A stretch of 64,000 bases of DNA. It comes from Ectopseudomonas composti (GTDB lineage Bacteria > Pseudomonadota > Gammaproteobacteria > Pseudomonadales > Pseudomonadaceae). Positions 16,269 to 26,132 of this stretch are shown here, in pieces. The first letter of the stretch is position 1; every line of letters begins with the position of its first letter. The position numbers and the translations under genes were made by a program. The notes below the pieces were generated by a model. That model saw nothing but the letters and a program-made list of their open reading frames with translations. It had not been told where the DNA came from and ran no database searches. The DNA is taken from assembly GCF_001567565.1 (NCBI RefSeq), contig NZ_LSSW01000029.1, positions 434,001 to 498,000 on the forward strand, read 5' to 3'.

Positions 16269-17663
16269 TCAGGCCAACTGGGCCAGAGCCTGGCGAAATG
16301 CCGGTGGCAGTTCCTTGCCCATGCGCAGCTGGCCGCCCTGTTGCTGGAAGATGCCCATGCGCGCCAGCCAGGCCTCGAACTCGGGCGCAGCATGCAGGCC
16401 GAGCACCTTGCGCGCGTAGAGCGCGTCATGGAACGAGGTGGTCTGGTAGTTGAGCATCACGTCGTCGGAGCCGGGAATGCCCATGATGAAGTTGATGCCG
16501 GCGGCCCCGAGCAAGGTCAGCAGCATGTCCATGTCGTCCTGGTCGGCCTCGGCATGGTTGGTGTAGCAGATGTCGCAGCCCATCGGCACGCCGAGCAGCT
16601 TGCCGCAGAAGTGATCCTCCAGGCCGGCGCGGATGATCTGCTTGCCGTTGTACAGGTACTCCGGGCCGATGAAGCCGACCACGGTATTGACCAGAAACGG
16701 GTTGAAACGGCGGGCCACGGCATAGGCGCGGGTCTCGCAGGTCTGCTGGTCGACGCCATGGTTGGCGTTGGCCGACAGCGCGCTGCCCTGGCCGGTCTCG
16801 AAGTACATCAGGTTGTTGCCGAGGGTGCCGCGCTTGAGGCTCAGACCGGCCTCGTAGCCTTCCTGCAGCACCTTGAGGCTGACACCGAAGCTGGCGTTGG
16901 CCGCCTCGGTGCCGGCAATGGACTGGAACACCAGATCCAGCGGCGCACCGCGCTCGATGGCGGCGATCGAGCTGGTGACGTGAGTCAGCACGCAGGACTG
17001 TGTGGGAATCTCGTAGCGCTGGATCACCGCATCGAGCATTTCCAGCAGAGTGCACACCGCGCTCATGCTGTCGGTGGCCGGGTTGATGCCGATCATGGCA
17101 TCGCCATTGCCGTAGAGCAGGCCGTCGACCACGCTGGCAGCGATACCGGCCGGGTCGTCGGTGGGGTGGTTCGGTTGCAGGCGGGTGGACATGCGTCCGC
17201 GCAGGCCCTGGGTGTTGCGAAAGCGGGTGACCACGCGGGTCTTCTGCGCCACCAGCACCAGGTCCTGAATGCGCATGATCTTCGACACCGCCGCGACCAT
17301 CTCCGGTGTCAGGCCAGGGGCCAGCGCCGTGAGGCTGGCTTCGTCGGCGACATCACTGAGCAGCCAGTCGCGAAATCCGCCCACCGTGAGGTGGCTGACC
17401 GGGGCGAAGGCCTGGACGTCATGGCTGTCGATGATCAGGCGGGTGACTTCGTCGCTCTCGTAGGGGATCAGCGCTTCCTGCAAGAAGTGCTTGAGCGGCA
17501 CCTCGGCCAGGGTCATCTGCGCGGCCGCCCGCTCGGCGTCGCTGCTGGCGGCAACCCCGGCCAGGTAGTCGCCGGAGCGCGCCGGGGTGGCCTTGGCCAT
17601 CAGCTCGCGCAGGCTGTCGAAGCGCCAGGTCATGTTGCCGATGCTGTGGGTGAAACTTGCCAT
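16269..17663 (-). CDS. eutB: Ethanolamine ammonia-lyase large subunit EutB
   Basis: A 464-residue protein, the usual EutB length. The start at 17663 (MASFTHSIGNMTWRFDSLREL) follows a perfect GGAGG. Landmarks are LMAKATPARSGDYLAGVAA, GLRGRMSTRLQPNHPTDD, GNGDAMIGINPATDS, YFETGQGSALSANANHGVDQ and GFIGPEYLYNGKQIIRAGLE. EutB carries the TIM barrel with the ethanolamine and B12 sites. A hairpin separates it from the permease gene upstream, and eutC follows after 15 bp. Confidence 0.97.
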   Translation of the reverse strand: MASFTHSIGNMTWRFDSLRELMAKATPARSGDYLAGVAASSDAERAAAQMTLAEVPLKHFLQEALIPYESDEVTRLIIDSHDVQAFAPVSHLTVGGFRDWLLSDVADEASLTALAPGLTPEMVAAVSKIMRIQDLVLVAQKTRVVTRFRNTQGLRGRMSTRLQPNHPTDDPAGIAASVVDGLLYGNGDAMIGINPATDSMSAVCTLLEMLDAVIQRYEIPTQSCVLTHVTSSIAAIERGAPLDLVFQSIAGTEAANASFGVSLKVLQEGYEAGLSLKRGTLGNNLMYFETGQGSALSANANHGVDQQTCETRAYAVARRFNPFLVNTVVGFIGPEYLYNGKQIIRAGLEDHFCGKLLGVPMGCDICYTNHAEADQDDMDMLLTLLGAAGINFIMGIPGSDDVMLNYQTTSFHDALYARKVLGLHAAPEFEAWLARMGIFQQQGGQLRMGKELPPAFRQALAQLA

Positions 17664-17678
17664 GTCGTTCCTCCTGTC

Positions 17679-17700
17679 GCGGTCGCCGCAAGGCGACCGC
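17679..17700 (-). other. Intercistronic hairpin eat/eutB
   Basis: A GCGGTCGCC-GCAA-GGCGACCGC hairpin (9-bp stem, tetraloop) lies in the 46-bp gap between eat and eutB. There is no T-run, so it probably adjusts mRNA stability within the operon. Confidence 0.6.
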
Positions 17701-17709
17701 TTGGGTATT

Positions 17710-19158
17710 TCAGCGCAGGGAGCGTTCGGCGGCCTGGATGGCGGCGAACTCTTCCTCCGGTGTGCCGGACACCAGATGGTGGCGGCTGTACAAGGCGAAA
17801 TAGGCAATGAACAGAGCGTAGATGAGCGCAGCGCCGATCACGACCCGTGGGTCGACCAGGAAACCTGCGACCAGTGCCACCGCCGCCAGCACCAGCGCCA
17901 CCGAGGAGGTCAGTACGCCACCGGGCGTGCGGTACGGACGCGGCATGTCCGGGCGACGGATACGCAGGGTCACGTGGGCGGCCATCATCATCACGTAGGA
18001 GATGGTCGCACCGAACACCGCCACCAGAATCAGCAGGTCGCCCTGGCCGCTCAAGGACAAGCCAAAGCCGATAATCCCAGGCACGATCAGTGCCAACACC
18101 GGCGCCTTGTTGCGGTTGGTCAGCGACAGGCTGCGTGGCAGGTAGCCGGCGCGCGACAGAGCGAAGATCTGCCGCGAATAGGCGTAGATGATCGAGAAGA
18201 AGCTGGCGATCAGCCCGGCCAGGCCGACCAGGTTGACGAACTGGCTCATCCAGGTGGAGCCGCCGTAGACCTTTTCCAGTGCCTCGACCAGCGGGTTGCC
18301 CGAGGCCATCAGCGCCTGGGCACCGGCGCCGCCCGGACCGACCAGCAGAATCAGCCCGGCAAAGGCCAGCAGCACCAGCATGGCGCCGATCAGGCCACGG
18401 GGCAGGTCACGCTTGGGATTCTTGGTTTCCTCGGCGGCCAGCGGCACGCCCTCGACCGCCAGGAAGAACCAGATGGCGTAGGGCAGGGCGGCCCAGATGC
18501 CGAGGTAGCCGAACGGCAGGAAGGCACTGGCGCCGGTGGCTTCGCTGGCGGGAATGTCGAACAGGTTGGCGGCGTCGAAGTGCGGCACCATGGCGACGAT
18601 GAACACCCCCAGGGCGATGGCCGCCACGGCGGTGATGACGAACATCAGCTTCAGCGCCTCGCCGGCACCGAGGATGTGGATGCTGATGAACACCACGTAG
18701 AAGATCAGGTAGATGACCCAGCCACCGATGCCGAACAGCGACTCGCAGTAGGCGCCGATGAAGCAGGCGATGGCCGCCGGAGCGATGGCGTACTCAATGA
18801 GGATCGCCGTGCCGGTGAGGAAGCCGCCCCAGGGGCCGAAGGCGGTGCGGGTGAAACCGTAGCCGCCGCCGGCGGTGGGGATCATCGAGGACAGTTCAGC
18901 CAGCGAGAAGCACATGCACAGGTACATGGTGGCCATCAGCAGCGTGGCGACGAACATGCCGCCCCAGCCGCCCTGGGCCAGGCCGAAGTTCCAGCCGGCG
19001 TAGTCGCCGGAAATCACGTAGGCCACGCCGAGGCCGATCAGCAGGATCCAGCCGGCGGCGCCTTGCTTCAACTGGCGGTTGGCGAAGTAGTCGGCGCTGA
19101 CCGCTTCCGTTTCCACACCGCCTGCCGAGGCCTGCGTGGTGAGGGTTTCTTTGCTCAT
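17710..19158 (-). CDS. eat: Ethanolamine permease
   Basis: A 482-residue APC-superfamily transporter with about 12 hydrophobic helices. The first helix region (QGAAGWILLIGLGVAYVISG) and SLAELSSMIPTAGGGYGFTR are typical of the ethanolamine permease subgroup (TIGR00908), as is the long hydrophilic N terminus. It brings ethanolamine to EutBC. It lies between exaC and eutB on the same strand, with hairpins in both gaps. Confidence 0.93.
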   Translation of the reverse strand: MSKETLTTQASAGGVETEAVSADYFANRQLKQGAAGWILLIGLGVAYVISGDYAGWNFGLAQGGWGGMFVATLLMATMYLCMCFSLAELSSMIPTAGGGYGFTRTAFGPWGGFLTGTAILIEYAIAPAAIACFIGAYCESLFGIGGWVIYLIFYVVFISIHILGAGEALKLMFVITAVAAIALGVFIVAMVPHFDAANLFDIPASEATGASAFLPFGYLGIWAALPYAIWFFLAVEGVPLAAEETKNPKRDLPRGLIGAMLVLLAFAGLILLVGPGGAGAQALMASGNPLVEALEKVYGGSTWMSQFVNLVGLAGLIASFFSIIYAYSRQIFALSRAGYLPRSLSLTNRNKAPVLALIVPGIIGFGLSLSGQGDLLILVAVFGATISYVMMMAAHVTLRIRRPDMPRPYRTPGGVLTSSVALVLAAVALVAGFLVDPRVVIGAALIYALFIAYFALYSRHHLVSGTPEEEFAAIQAAERSLR

Positions 19159-19174
19159 GGGGAAAACTCCTTCA

Positions 19175-19199
19175 CACCCCGTGGCCTGGCCACGGGGTG
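19175..19199 (-). other. Intercistronic palindrome exaC/eat
   Basis: CACCCCGTGGCC and GGCCACGGGGTG flank a single T, giving a 25-nt near-perfect palindrome in the 63-bp gap between exaC and eat. It can form a very stable RNA stem, or a protein-binding palindrome in DNA. Confidence 0.6.
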
Positions 19200-19221
19200 A
19201 TCGTGTCGAGGGAATGGCAGA

Positions 19222-20742
<1,521 letters not shown>

Positions 20743-20815
20743 GAGGAGTCTCTCCGTAACGACGGTTGTTGTAGTTATGTGCAGCGAGGGCTGTGCAAGG
20801 AGCACTCACCACGAT

Positions 20816-20832
20816 CATGAAACGATTTCATG
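20816..20832. promoter_or_regulatory. 17-bp palindrome in exaC/regulator intergenic region
   Basis: CATGAAA-CGA-TTTCATG is a perfect palindrome about 75 bp upstream of the exaC start. Its symmetry suggests a dimeric regulator site; which protein binds it is unknown. Confidence 0.45.
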
Positions 20833-20837
20833 TGATG

Positions 20838-20880
20838 AACTTGACGCTACAGCTGAGCGGCTGTCGTCTGCAGTCAAGTT
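20838..20880. promoter_or_regulatory. Nested inverted repeats in exaC/regulator intergenic region
   Basis: AACTTGAC (20838-20845) and GTCAAGTT (20873-20880) are perfect 8-bp arms 27 bp apart; inside them ACAGC-TGAGCG-GCTGT forms a second stem. The 350-bp gap between divergent exaC and the AraC-family gene contains nothing else that I recognise besides this and the neighbouring palindrome. Confidence 0.4.
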
Positions 20881-21093
20881 TCGGCCTTCGGGGATGAGCG
20901 TGTCGTAAAGGGATAAATTCCACTGCCCTGTTCGGGTGCGAGTGTTTCCATATGACTCGTTTTGGGGCGTGATCGGGCGGTGGGGTTTGCTCTTGGGGTC
21001 TCTGGAGCGAGGCCTGGTGTGCGTTCGATGATCGCTTTCGGTGCCCGGTGTGTTTCTTGCTTCTTTTGCAGGCTTGTCACCGAGGAGGCATCG

Positions 21094-22164
21094 ATGAGTT
21101 CCCTTACTGCCCAGCCCACAGGTTTGTCTTCCCAGCAGGGCGCGCCGAGCAATGCCGGCGTGTTGGCTGCAGCCGCCAGCGGGCTATGCGGTTTCATCGA
21201 GAAGCATGGCGGCGACGCTGACCGCATCCTCGGTGTGTCGGGCATCGATCCCGAATTGCTGCGTCATCCGACCCTGAGCCTGGCATTACCGAACTACTGT
21301 CAGGTGCTGGAGGAAGCGGCGCGTCAGTCCGGCTGCGATAACTTCGGCCTTTACTACGGGCAGCAGTTCAGGCCGCAGGCGCTTGGTCTGCTGGGCTATA
21401 TAGGCTTGTGTTCGGCGACGTTGGAACAGGCGCTGATCAACTTCGCCAGAGCCTTTCCGCTGCATCAGCGCAACAGCCTGATTCGCCTGGTCGATGCGGG
21501 CGAGTGTTACCGCTTCGATTATCAGATTCGCCACGGCGCGATTCTCAGCCGCCGTCAGGACGCGGAGTTGACCCTGGGCATGGCGCTCAATCTGATCCGC
21601 CACGTACTGGGTAGCCAATGGGCGCCGCGGGCGGTGCACTTCGAGCATCCACGCCCGGAGCACTGGCATGAGCACTGCAAAGTGTTCGATGCGCCGGTTT
21701 ATTTCGAGCAGCCATTCAATTCTCTGCTGATCCCCAAGCGCGGCCTGAACCGGGCGATGCCGGAGCACGATCCGGTGCTGTTGCTGGTGATGCAGGATTC
21801 GCTGCGGCAGCTCAGTCAGCAGAGCATGCGCAGCGAGCAGGATATTGCCGACGACACCCGCGCGCAGATTCGTCAGCAGCTGCTCTCAGGCGAGCCGACA
21901 CTGGAAGGCGTGGCCGAACAGATGGGCATGACCAGCTGGTCCTTGCAGCGACGCCTGCGTGAGCAGGGGCTGAGCTTCTCGACGGTGGTGGACAAGCTGC
22001 GTTGCGAGCTGGCGACTCATTACCTGAGCCAGCAGCAACTGCCGATCACCGCCCTGGCGCCGCTGCTCGGATACTCCGAGGCCAGCGCATTCTCCCGCGC
22101 GTTTCGCCGCTGGTTCGGCGTCAGCCCGCGGCAGTGGCGGCGCGAGGGCGACGCTTCAGATTGA
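21094..22164 (+). CDS. AraC-family transcriptional regulator with PF12625-type N-terminal domain
   Basis: A 356-residue regulator. The start at 21094 has a GAGGAGG ribosome binding site 7 nt upstream. The first 220 residues resemble the arabinose-binding-like domain of OruR/ArgR-type regulators (GCDNFGLYYGQQFRPQALGLLG, ATLEQALINFARAFPLHQRN). The C-terminal 95 residues hold the AraC DNA-binding domain (LEGVAEQMGMTSWSLQRRLR and ITALAPLLGYSEASAFSRAF, RWFGVSPRQWRR). It is divergent from exaC-eat-eutBC, so it is the likely activator of ethanolamine use. Its stop is 4 bp from the convergent glutaredoxin stop. Confidence 0.9.
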   Translation: MSSLTAQPTGLSSQQGAPSNAGVLAAAASGLCGFIEKHGGDADRILGVSGIDPELLRHPTLSLALPNYCQVLEEAARQSGCDNFGLYYGQQFRPQALGLLGYIGLCSATLEQALINFARAFPLHQRNSLIRLVDAGECYRFDYQIRHGAILSRRQDAELTLGMALNLIRHVLGSQWAPRAVHFEHPRPEHWHEHCKVFDAPVYFEQPFNSLLIPKRGLNRAMPEHDPVLLLVMQDSLRQLSQQSMRSEQDIADDTRAQIRQQLLSGEPTLEGVAEQMGMTSWSLQRRLREQGLSFSTVVDKLRCELATHYLSQQQLPITALAPLLGYSEASAFSRAFRRWFGVSPRQWRREGDASD

Positions 22165-22168
22165 GGCG

Positions 22169-22489
22169 TCAGTAGGCTGCACGGATGGCGCGCACGTCAT
22201 AGCCGTGGATGACCTGCCCGCGCATGTCGATCACCGGTATGCCGCGCCCGCCCAGGGCCTGGTAAGTGGCACGACCGGCGCTGTCCTTCTCGATATCCAC
22301 TTCGCGGTAGGCGATGCCGTCTTCGGCGAACAGTTCGCGGGTCTTGGCGCAGTAGCCGCACCAACTGGTGGCGTAGAGGACGATCTCGCCACTGGCGTTG
22401 CCGGCCTGTGGCGGGTTGAGCCAGCGGTCGAGTTTGTCCCAGTTTTGCCACAGGGCCAGGGCAGCGAGAATCAGCAGGATCTTCTTCAT
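22169..22489 (-). CDS. Membrane-anchored glutaredoxin-like protein
   Basis: A 106-residue protein. An N-terminal hydrophobic segment (MKKILLILAALALWQNW) precedes a glutaredoxin fold: LYATSWCGYCAKT carries the CxxC redox pair, GRGIPVI the cis-proline loop and GYDVRAIRA the final helix. It may act on the periplasmic or membrane face, since the N terminus looks like a signal anchor. Its ATG overlaps the stop of the upstream polyphosphate kinase gene (ATGA), so the two are translationally coupled. Confidence 0.88.
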   Translation of the reverse strand: MKKILLILAALALWQNWDKLDRWLNPPQAGNASGEIVLYATSWCGYCAKTRELFAEDGIAYREVDIEKDSAGRATYQALGGRGIPVIDMRGQVIHGYDVRAIRAAY

Positions 22490-23331
22490 GGCAACACGTC
22501 CTTGTGCGTGGTGGCGGCCGTCAGTTGTTGCAGAGTAAAGGGTGCCGGCTGATCCGGCCACTGCAGTTGCAAACGCTCCAGCTCGCGGGCCAACAGGCTG
22601 GCCAGCAGCAGGTCGCGCAGCCAGCGCTTGTGCGCGGGGATCACGTACCAGGGCGCGTCGGCGTGGTGGCTGGTGCTCAGCAGCTCGCTCCAGCGGCGCT
22701 GACGCTCGTCGAACTGGCGATGTGAGCGCAGGTCGCTGCTCTTGAGCTTCCAGCGCTTCTCCGGTTTTTCCAGGCGATCGACCAGGCGCCGGTACTGCTC
22801 GGCCTTGTCGATCTGCAGGTAGCACTTGAGGATGTGGATGCCCTGCGCCGGCAACTGCCGCTCGAAGGCCAGCACGTCGGCCAGGCGCTTGGGCAGTGCG
22901 TCCTCGCCACAGAGCCCGTCCAGCGGGTCGCTGATCAGCGCTTCGTAGTGGCTGCGATTGAACACCCCGAGCATGCCTGGCGCCGGCAGGCGCTGGCGAT
23001 AGCGTTCTAGGAAGTGTGCCTGGCGCTCCCGCGCGCTCGGCACCTGGAAGCTGTGAATGCTCAGGCCCTGTGGGTTGCAGGCGCTCAGTACCCGGCGGAT
23101 CACACCGTCCTTGCCACTGCAGTCAGGCCCTTGCAGCACCAGCAGCACGGCCTGGCGCCGGTTGGCCCAGAGCCGCGTCTGCTGCTCCAGCAGCCAGGGC
23201 TTGAGCTGCTCCAGGCGAGCCTTGGCTTCGTGTTTGCCTAGGCCGAAGGTGCGCGCCGGGTCGTCAGTCAGCGGGGCTTCGCGCTGGCACAGGCAGGCGT
23301 CGAGCACCTCATCCGCCAGGCGCGCGCTCAT
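22486..23331 (-). CDS. PPK2-family polyphosphate kinase
   Basis: A 281-residue cytoplasmic kinase. Walker A is LQGPDCSGKDGVIRRV, the second conserved block GVFNRSHYEALI corresponds to the family's FNRSHYE motif, and RWKLKSSDL and APWYVIPAHKRWLRD complete the fold. PPK2 enzymes transfer phosphate between polyphosphate and nucleotides. The start codon is 1 nt after the ndpA stop and the stop overlaps the glutaredoxin start. The direction and nucleotide (AMP, ADP, GDP) cannot be told from the sequence. The N terminus contains extra residues (LADEVLDACLCQREAPLTDD) of unknown role. Confidence 0.88.
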   Translation of the reverse strand: MSARLADEVLDACLCQREAPLTDDPARTFGLGKHEAKARLEQLKPWLLEQQTRLWANRRQAVLLVLQGPDCSGKDGVIRRVLSACNPQGLSIHSFQVPSARERQAHFLERYRQRLPAPGMLGVFNRSHYEALISDPLDGLCGEDALPKRLADVLAFERQLPAQGIHILKCYLQIDKAEQYRRLVDRLEKPEKRWKLKSSDLRSHRQFDERQRRWSELLSTSHHADAPWYVIPAHKRWLRDLLLASLLARELERLQLQWPDQPAPFTLQQLTAATTHKDVLP

Positions 23332-23332
23332 C

Positions 23333-24340
23333 TCAGTCCTGACGGCGCTTGAGCTGATCCTTCAGCTGGGTCGGCAGCTGGCGAATGATCAGCATGTCGC
23401 GACCCTCGTCATACTCGACCTTCGAGCCCAGCAGGTGCGCTTCGAAGCTGATCGACAGGCCTTCGGCGCGCCCGGTGAAGCGCTGGAACTGGCTCAGGGT
23501 GCGCTTGTCCGCCGGAAATTCCGGGGCCATGCCGTAGTCCTTGTTGCGGATGTGCTCGTAGAAGGCGCGCGGGCGGTCTTCGTCGATCAGCCCGGACAGC
23601 TCGTCGAGGGTGATCGGCTCGCCCATCTTGGCCTGGCTGGTGGCGTAGCCGACCAGGGTCTTGGTCTTTTCGCGGGCCTGTTCTTCGGGCAGGTCTTCGC
23701 TTTCGACGAAGTCGCTGAACGCCTTGAGCAGGGTACGGGTTTCGCCCGGACCGTCGACGCCCTCCTGGCAGCCGATGAAGTCGCGGAAGTAGTCCGAGAC
23801 CTTCTTGCCGTTCTTGCCCTTGATGAAGGAGATGTATTGCTTGGACTGCTTGTTGTTCTGCCACTCGCTGATGTTGATGCGTGCGGCCAGGTGCAACTGG
23901 CCAAGGTCCAGGTGTTTGGCCGGGGTCACGTCCAGCGCGTCGGTCACTGCCACGCCTTCGCTGTGGTGCAGCAGGGCGATGGCCAGGTAGTCGGTCATGC
24001 CTTGCTGGTAGTGGGCCAGCAGCACGTGGCCGCCGGTGGAGAGGTTGGATTCCTCCATCAGCTTCTGCAGGTGCTCGACGGCCTGGCGGCTGAAGGCGGT
24101 GAAGTCCTGCTCGCCGTCGAGGTAGGCCTTGAGCCAGCCGCTGAACGGGTAGGCGCCGGACTCCTCGTGGAACAGGCCCCAGGCCTTGCCCTGCTTGGCG
24201 TTGTAACTCTCGTTGAGGTCGGCCAGCAGGTTTTCCATGGCTTGCGAGGTGGCCAGCTCGCTGTCGCGGGCGTGCAGTACGGCAGGGCTGCCGTCGGGCT
24301 TCTTGTCGATCAGGTGGACGATGCAGTGACGGATCGGCAT
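23333..24340 (-). CDS. ndpA: Nucleoid-associated protein NdpA (YejK)
   Basis: A 335-residue protein of the YejK/37-kDa nucleoid-associated family. It begins MPIRHCIVHLIDKKPDGSPA and contains the conserved ESNLSTGGHVLLAHYQQG and KQYISFIKGKNGKKVSDYFR blocks. The start at 24340 is chosen by similarity to the family; an in-frame ATG at 24364 is the alternative. It binds the nucleoid; its exact function is unclear. It heads a compact three-gene unit ndpA-ppk2-glutaredoxin. Confidence 0.93.
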   Translation of the reverse strand: MPIRHCIVHLIDKKPDGSPAVLHARDSELATSQAMENLLADLNESYNAKQGKAWGLFHEESGAYPFSGWLKAYLDGEQDFTAFSRQAVEHLQKLMEESNLSTGGHVLLAHYQQGMTDYLAIALLHHSEGVAVTDALDVTPAKHLDLGQLHLAARINISEWQNNKQSKQYISFIKGKNGKKVSDYFRDFIGCQEGVDGPGETRTLLKAFSDFVESEDLPEEQAREKTKTLVGYATSQAKMGEPITLDELSGLIDEDRPRAFYEHIRNKDYGMAPEFPADKRTLSQFQRFTGRAEGLSISFEAHLLGSKVEYDEGRDMLIIRQLPTQLKDQLKRRQD

Positions 24341-24485
24341 GGCGGTCTCGATGGGCAAATTCAAACAGGGGCGCAGTTTACCCGAAGCGGGTCATGGATT
24401 CTGGTGCGGATGCATCGTTGAAGGGGATGCAGCAGATCGCGGCTGAAGCCCGCGGAAGTCGTCGCGGGCTACAAAGCCAGAGCTT

Positions 24486-24542
24486 TCGCGGCTGAAGCCG
24501 CTCCTACAGGGAGACGTCTTGTAGGAGCGGCTTTAGCCGCGA
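24486..24542. repeat. REP-like inverted pair, flavour CCGCTCCTACA
   Basis: TCGCGGCTGAAGCCGCTCCT... (24486-24508) faces its complement (24520-24542), 23-nt arms with one mismatch and an 11-bp loop. A further related half (GCGGCTGAAGCCCGCGG) lies at 24439-24456, and the surrounding 290-bp gap upstream of ndpA holds no gene. Confidence 0.8.
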
Positions 24543-24629
24543 TCGCTGTTCTGGTTGCGTAGGCTGGATTTATCCACCGCGTCGGCATCAGGACCTGCGC
24601 ATCGGTGGACATGAACAGCGATGTCCCCC

Positions 24630-25955
24630 CTAGGATTGGCGGCGCTGCTGCAGCGCGCGCAACCGCTCGATCACATAGCGCACGTGCAGGTGCAGCTCGT
24701 ACAGCTGGTTGGAGTACGACAGCGGCACTTCCACGGCGGCCAGCTCCTGTTCCAGGTGTTCCAGGCGCTCGATTTCACTGTCGAGTTCGGCTGGCAGTGA
24801 GCCAGCGTGCAGCTTGCGATCGACTTCACGCAGGTACTTGTACCAGCGGTAGATGCGCGCGCGGATGCGCCACTGGTAGATCGGCCCGACCGCCTTGAAC
24901 AGCGGGATCATCACCACGATCAGGGGGATCAGCAGGATGATGTAGCGGTCGGCCAGCGAGGCGATGCGAAATGGCAGGTAGCGCTGCAGGATCGGCAGGC
25001 CCTTTTCATAGTAGTGCACGGCATCCTTGTGCAGTTCGAAGGTGCGCGGCTCGGCGCTGGGGAAGGTGCCGGCAGCGTCGAGCAGGGTGCCGTCGCGCAT
25101 CACTTCGCGGCTGGCTTCGAGAAACAGTGGCACCAGGCCGGGGTTGAAGTCTTCGTTGACCACCAGGGTGGCCACCGGGGCCAGAGTGACGATGTCGCGA
25201 TCCGGGGCGTTGCTGGCCAGGTCGAGCAGGCCCTCGCCGACGGTCACCTGATTGAAGAACGGCAGGCGCGCTTCGTAGGCCGCCGCGCGGCGAAAGTGCG
25301 CCAGGGCGATATCCGGGTTGGCCGCCAGTTGCTGCACCAGGGTATTTTCCGCCGGCCCGACGAAGAAGGCCGCGTCCAGTTCGCCCGCCATCAGCGCGCG
25401 GGCTGCCTTGCCTCCGCCGAGGCTCTGCCAGCTCGGTGGATATTGCTCCGGCGAGATGGCGTTGGCGCCGAGGATGGCATCACTGGCGGCACGGGTGCCG
25501 CTGCCTTCGCCGCCGAGGCCGAGGCGCAGCGGCAGCAGATCGGCGATGCGGTCCAGGCTGACGTCACGGCGGTAGAACAGCCACAGCGGTTCCTGATAGA
25601 TCGCCCCCAGGCTTTCCAGCTGGTGCTGCTGCTCGGGCGCCAGCTGGCGCTCCAGGCCGCTCTGCACCAGGGCGATCTGTACTTCCGGGTCCTTGGCCAG
25701 CAGGCGCTGCAGGTTGTCGCGCGAGCCGGACGACGGCACCAGAGTAAGCTCGAAACCCTCCTTGGCCAGTTCTTCCTTGAGGCGTTCTGCGAACTGCTGG
25801 TAGGCGCCACCCTGGGCGCCGGTGGCCATGCTGGCGCTCATCGGCGGTGGCGGCGCGACGAACTGGAACAGCGCCCAGACCAGGCCAGCCACCACCGGGA
25901 CGATCCACAGGTTGGCCAGGATCATGATTTTCAGGTCATTGAGTACGCGGCGCAT
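24630..25955 (-). CDS. Membrane-anchored TAXI-family solute-binding protein
   Basis: A 441-residue protein. Residues about 13-33 form a membrane anchor rather than a clean signal peptide. Residues about 40-320 match the TRAP-associated extracytoplasmic immunogenic (TAXI) receptors: ATGAQGGAYQQFAERLKEEL, SGSRDNLQRLLAKDPEVQIA and GGEGSGTR. A second hydrophobic helix follows (YIILLIPLIVVMIPLFKAVG, about residues 335-355), then about 85 cytoplasmic residues that are basic and coiled-coil-like. No DctQ/DctM permease genes are adjacent. The topology suggests a receptor that signals or docks across the membrane, not a plain transporter component. GenBank-style name would be TAXI family TRAP transporter solute-binding subunit. 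Confidence 0.82.
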   Translation of the reverse strand: MRRVLNDLKIMILANLWIVPVVAGLVWALFQFVAPPPPMSASMATGAQGGAYQQFAERLKEELAKEGFELTLVPSSGSRDNLQRLLAKDPEVQIALVQSGLERQLAPEQQHQLESLGAIYQEPLWLFYRRDVSLDRIADLLPLRLGLGGEGSGTRAASDAILGANAISPEQYPPSWQSLGGGKAARALMAGELDAAFFVGPAENTLVQQLAANPDIALAHFRRAAAYEARLPFFNQVTVGEGLLDLASNAPDRDIVTLAPVATLVVNEDFNPGLVPLFLEASREVMRDGTLLDAAGTFPSAEPRTFELHKDAVHYYEKGLPILQRYLPFRIASLADRYIILLIPLIVVMIPLFKAVGPIYQWRIRARIYRWYKYLREVDRKLHAGSLPAELDSEIERLEHLEQELAAVEVPLSYSNQLYELHLHVRYVIERLRALQQRRQS

Positions 25956-26050
25956 GGGGCTTCCTTTCAGCGAATTCAGCCTAAGGATAGAACCCCATGC
26001 GCCCCGAGGTCATCTGCAGTGTGGCTGGCCGCTAGCAACACGGTGGACAG

Positions 26051-26132
26051 GCGTAGGGCGGACGACGCTTCACCCGTCCACCGACAGCGCCTTGCGCGAT
26101 GGCGAATGAAAAGAGCGTCATCCACCCTACGC
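26051..26132. repeat. GCGTAGGGYGGAYGACGC inverted repeat overlapping the yjeH-like stop
   Basis: GCGTAGGGCGGACGACGC (26051-26068) faces GCGTCATCCACCCTACGC (26115-26132); 18-nt arms with two mismatches. The right arm supplies the stop codon of the transporter gene ending at 26127. A short copy is at 15381-15412. Confidence 0.7.

Noticed and set aside
20743..20815. A second sigma-54 promoter upstream of exaC
   Set aside because: On the minus strand TGGTGAG...TTGC is present, but GG and GC are 12 nt apart instead of 10.
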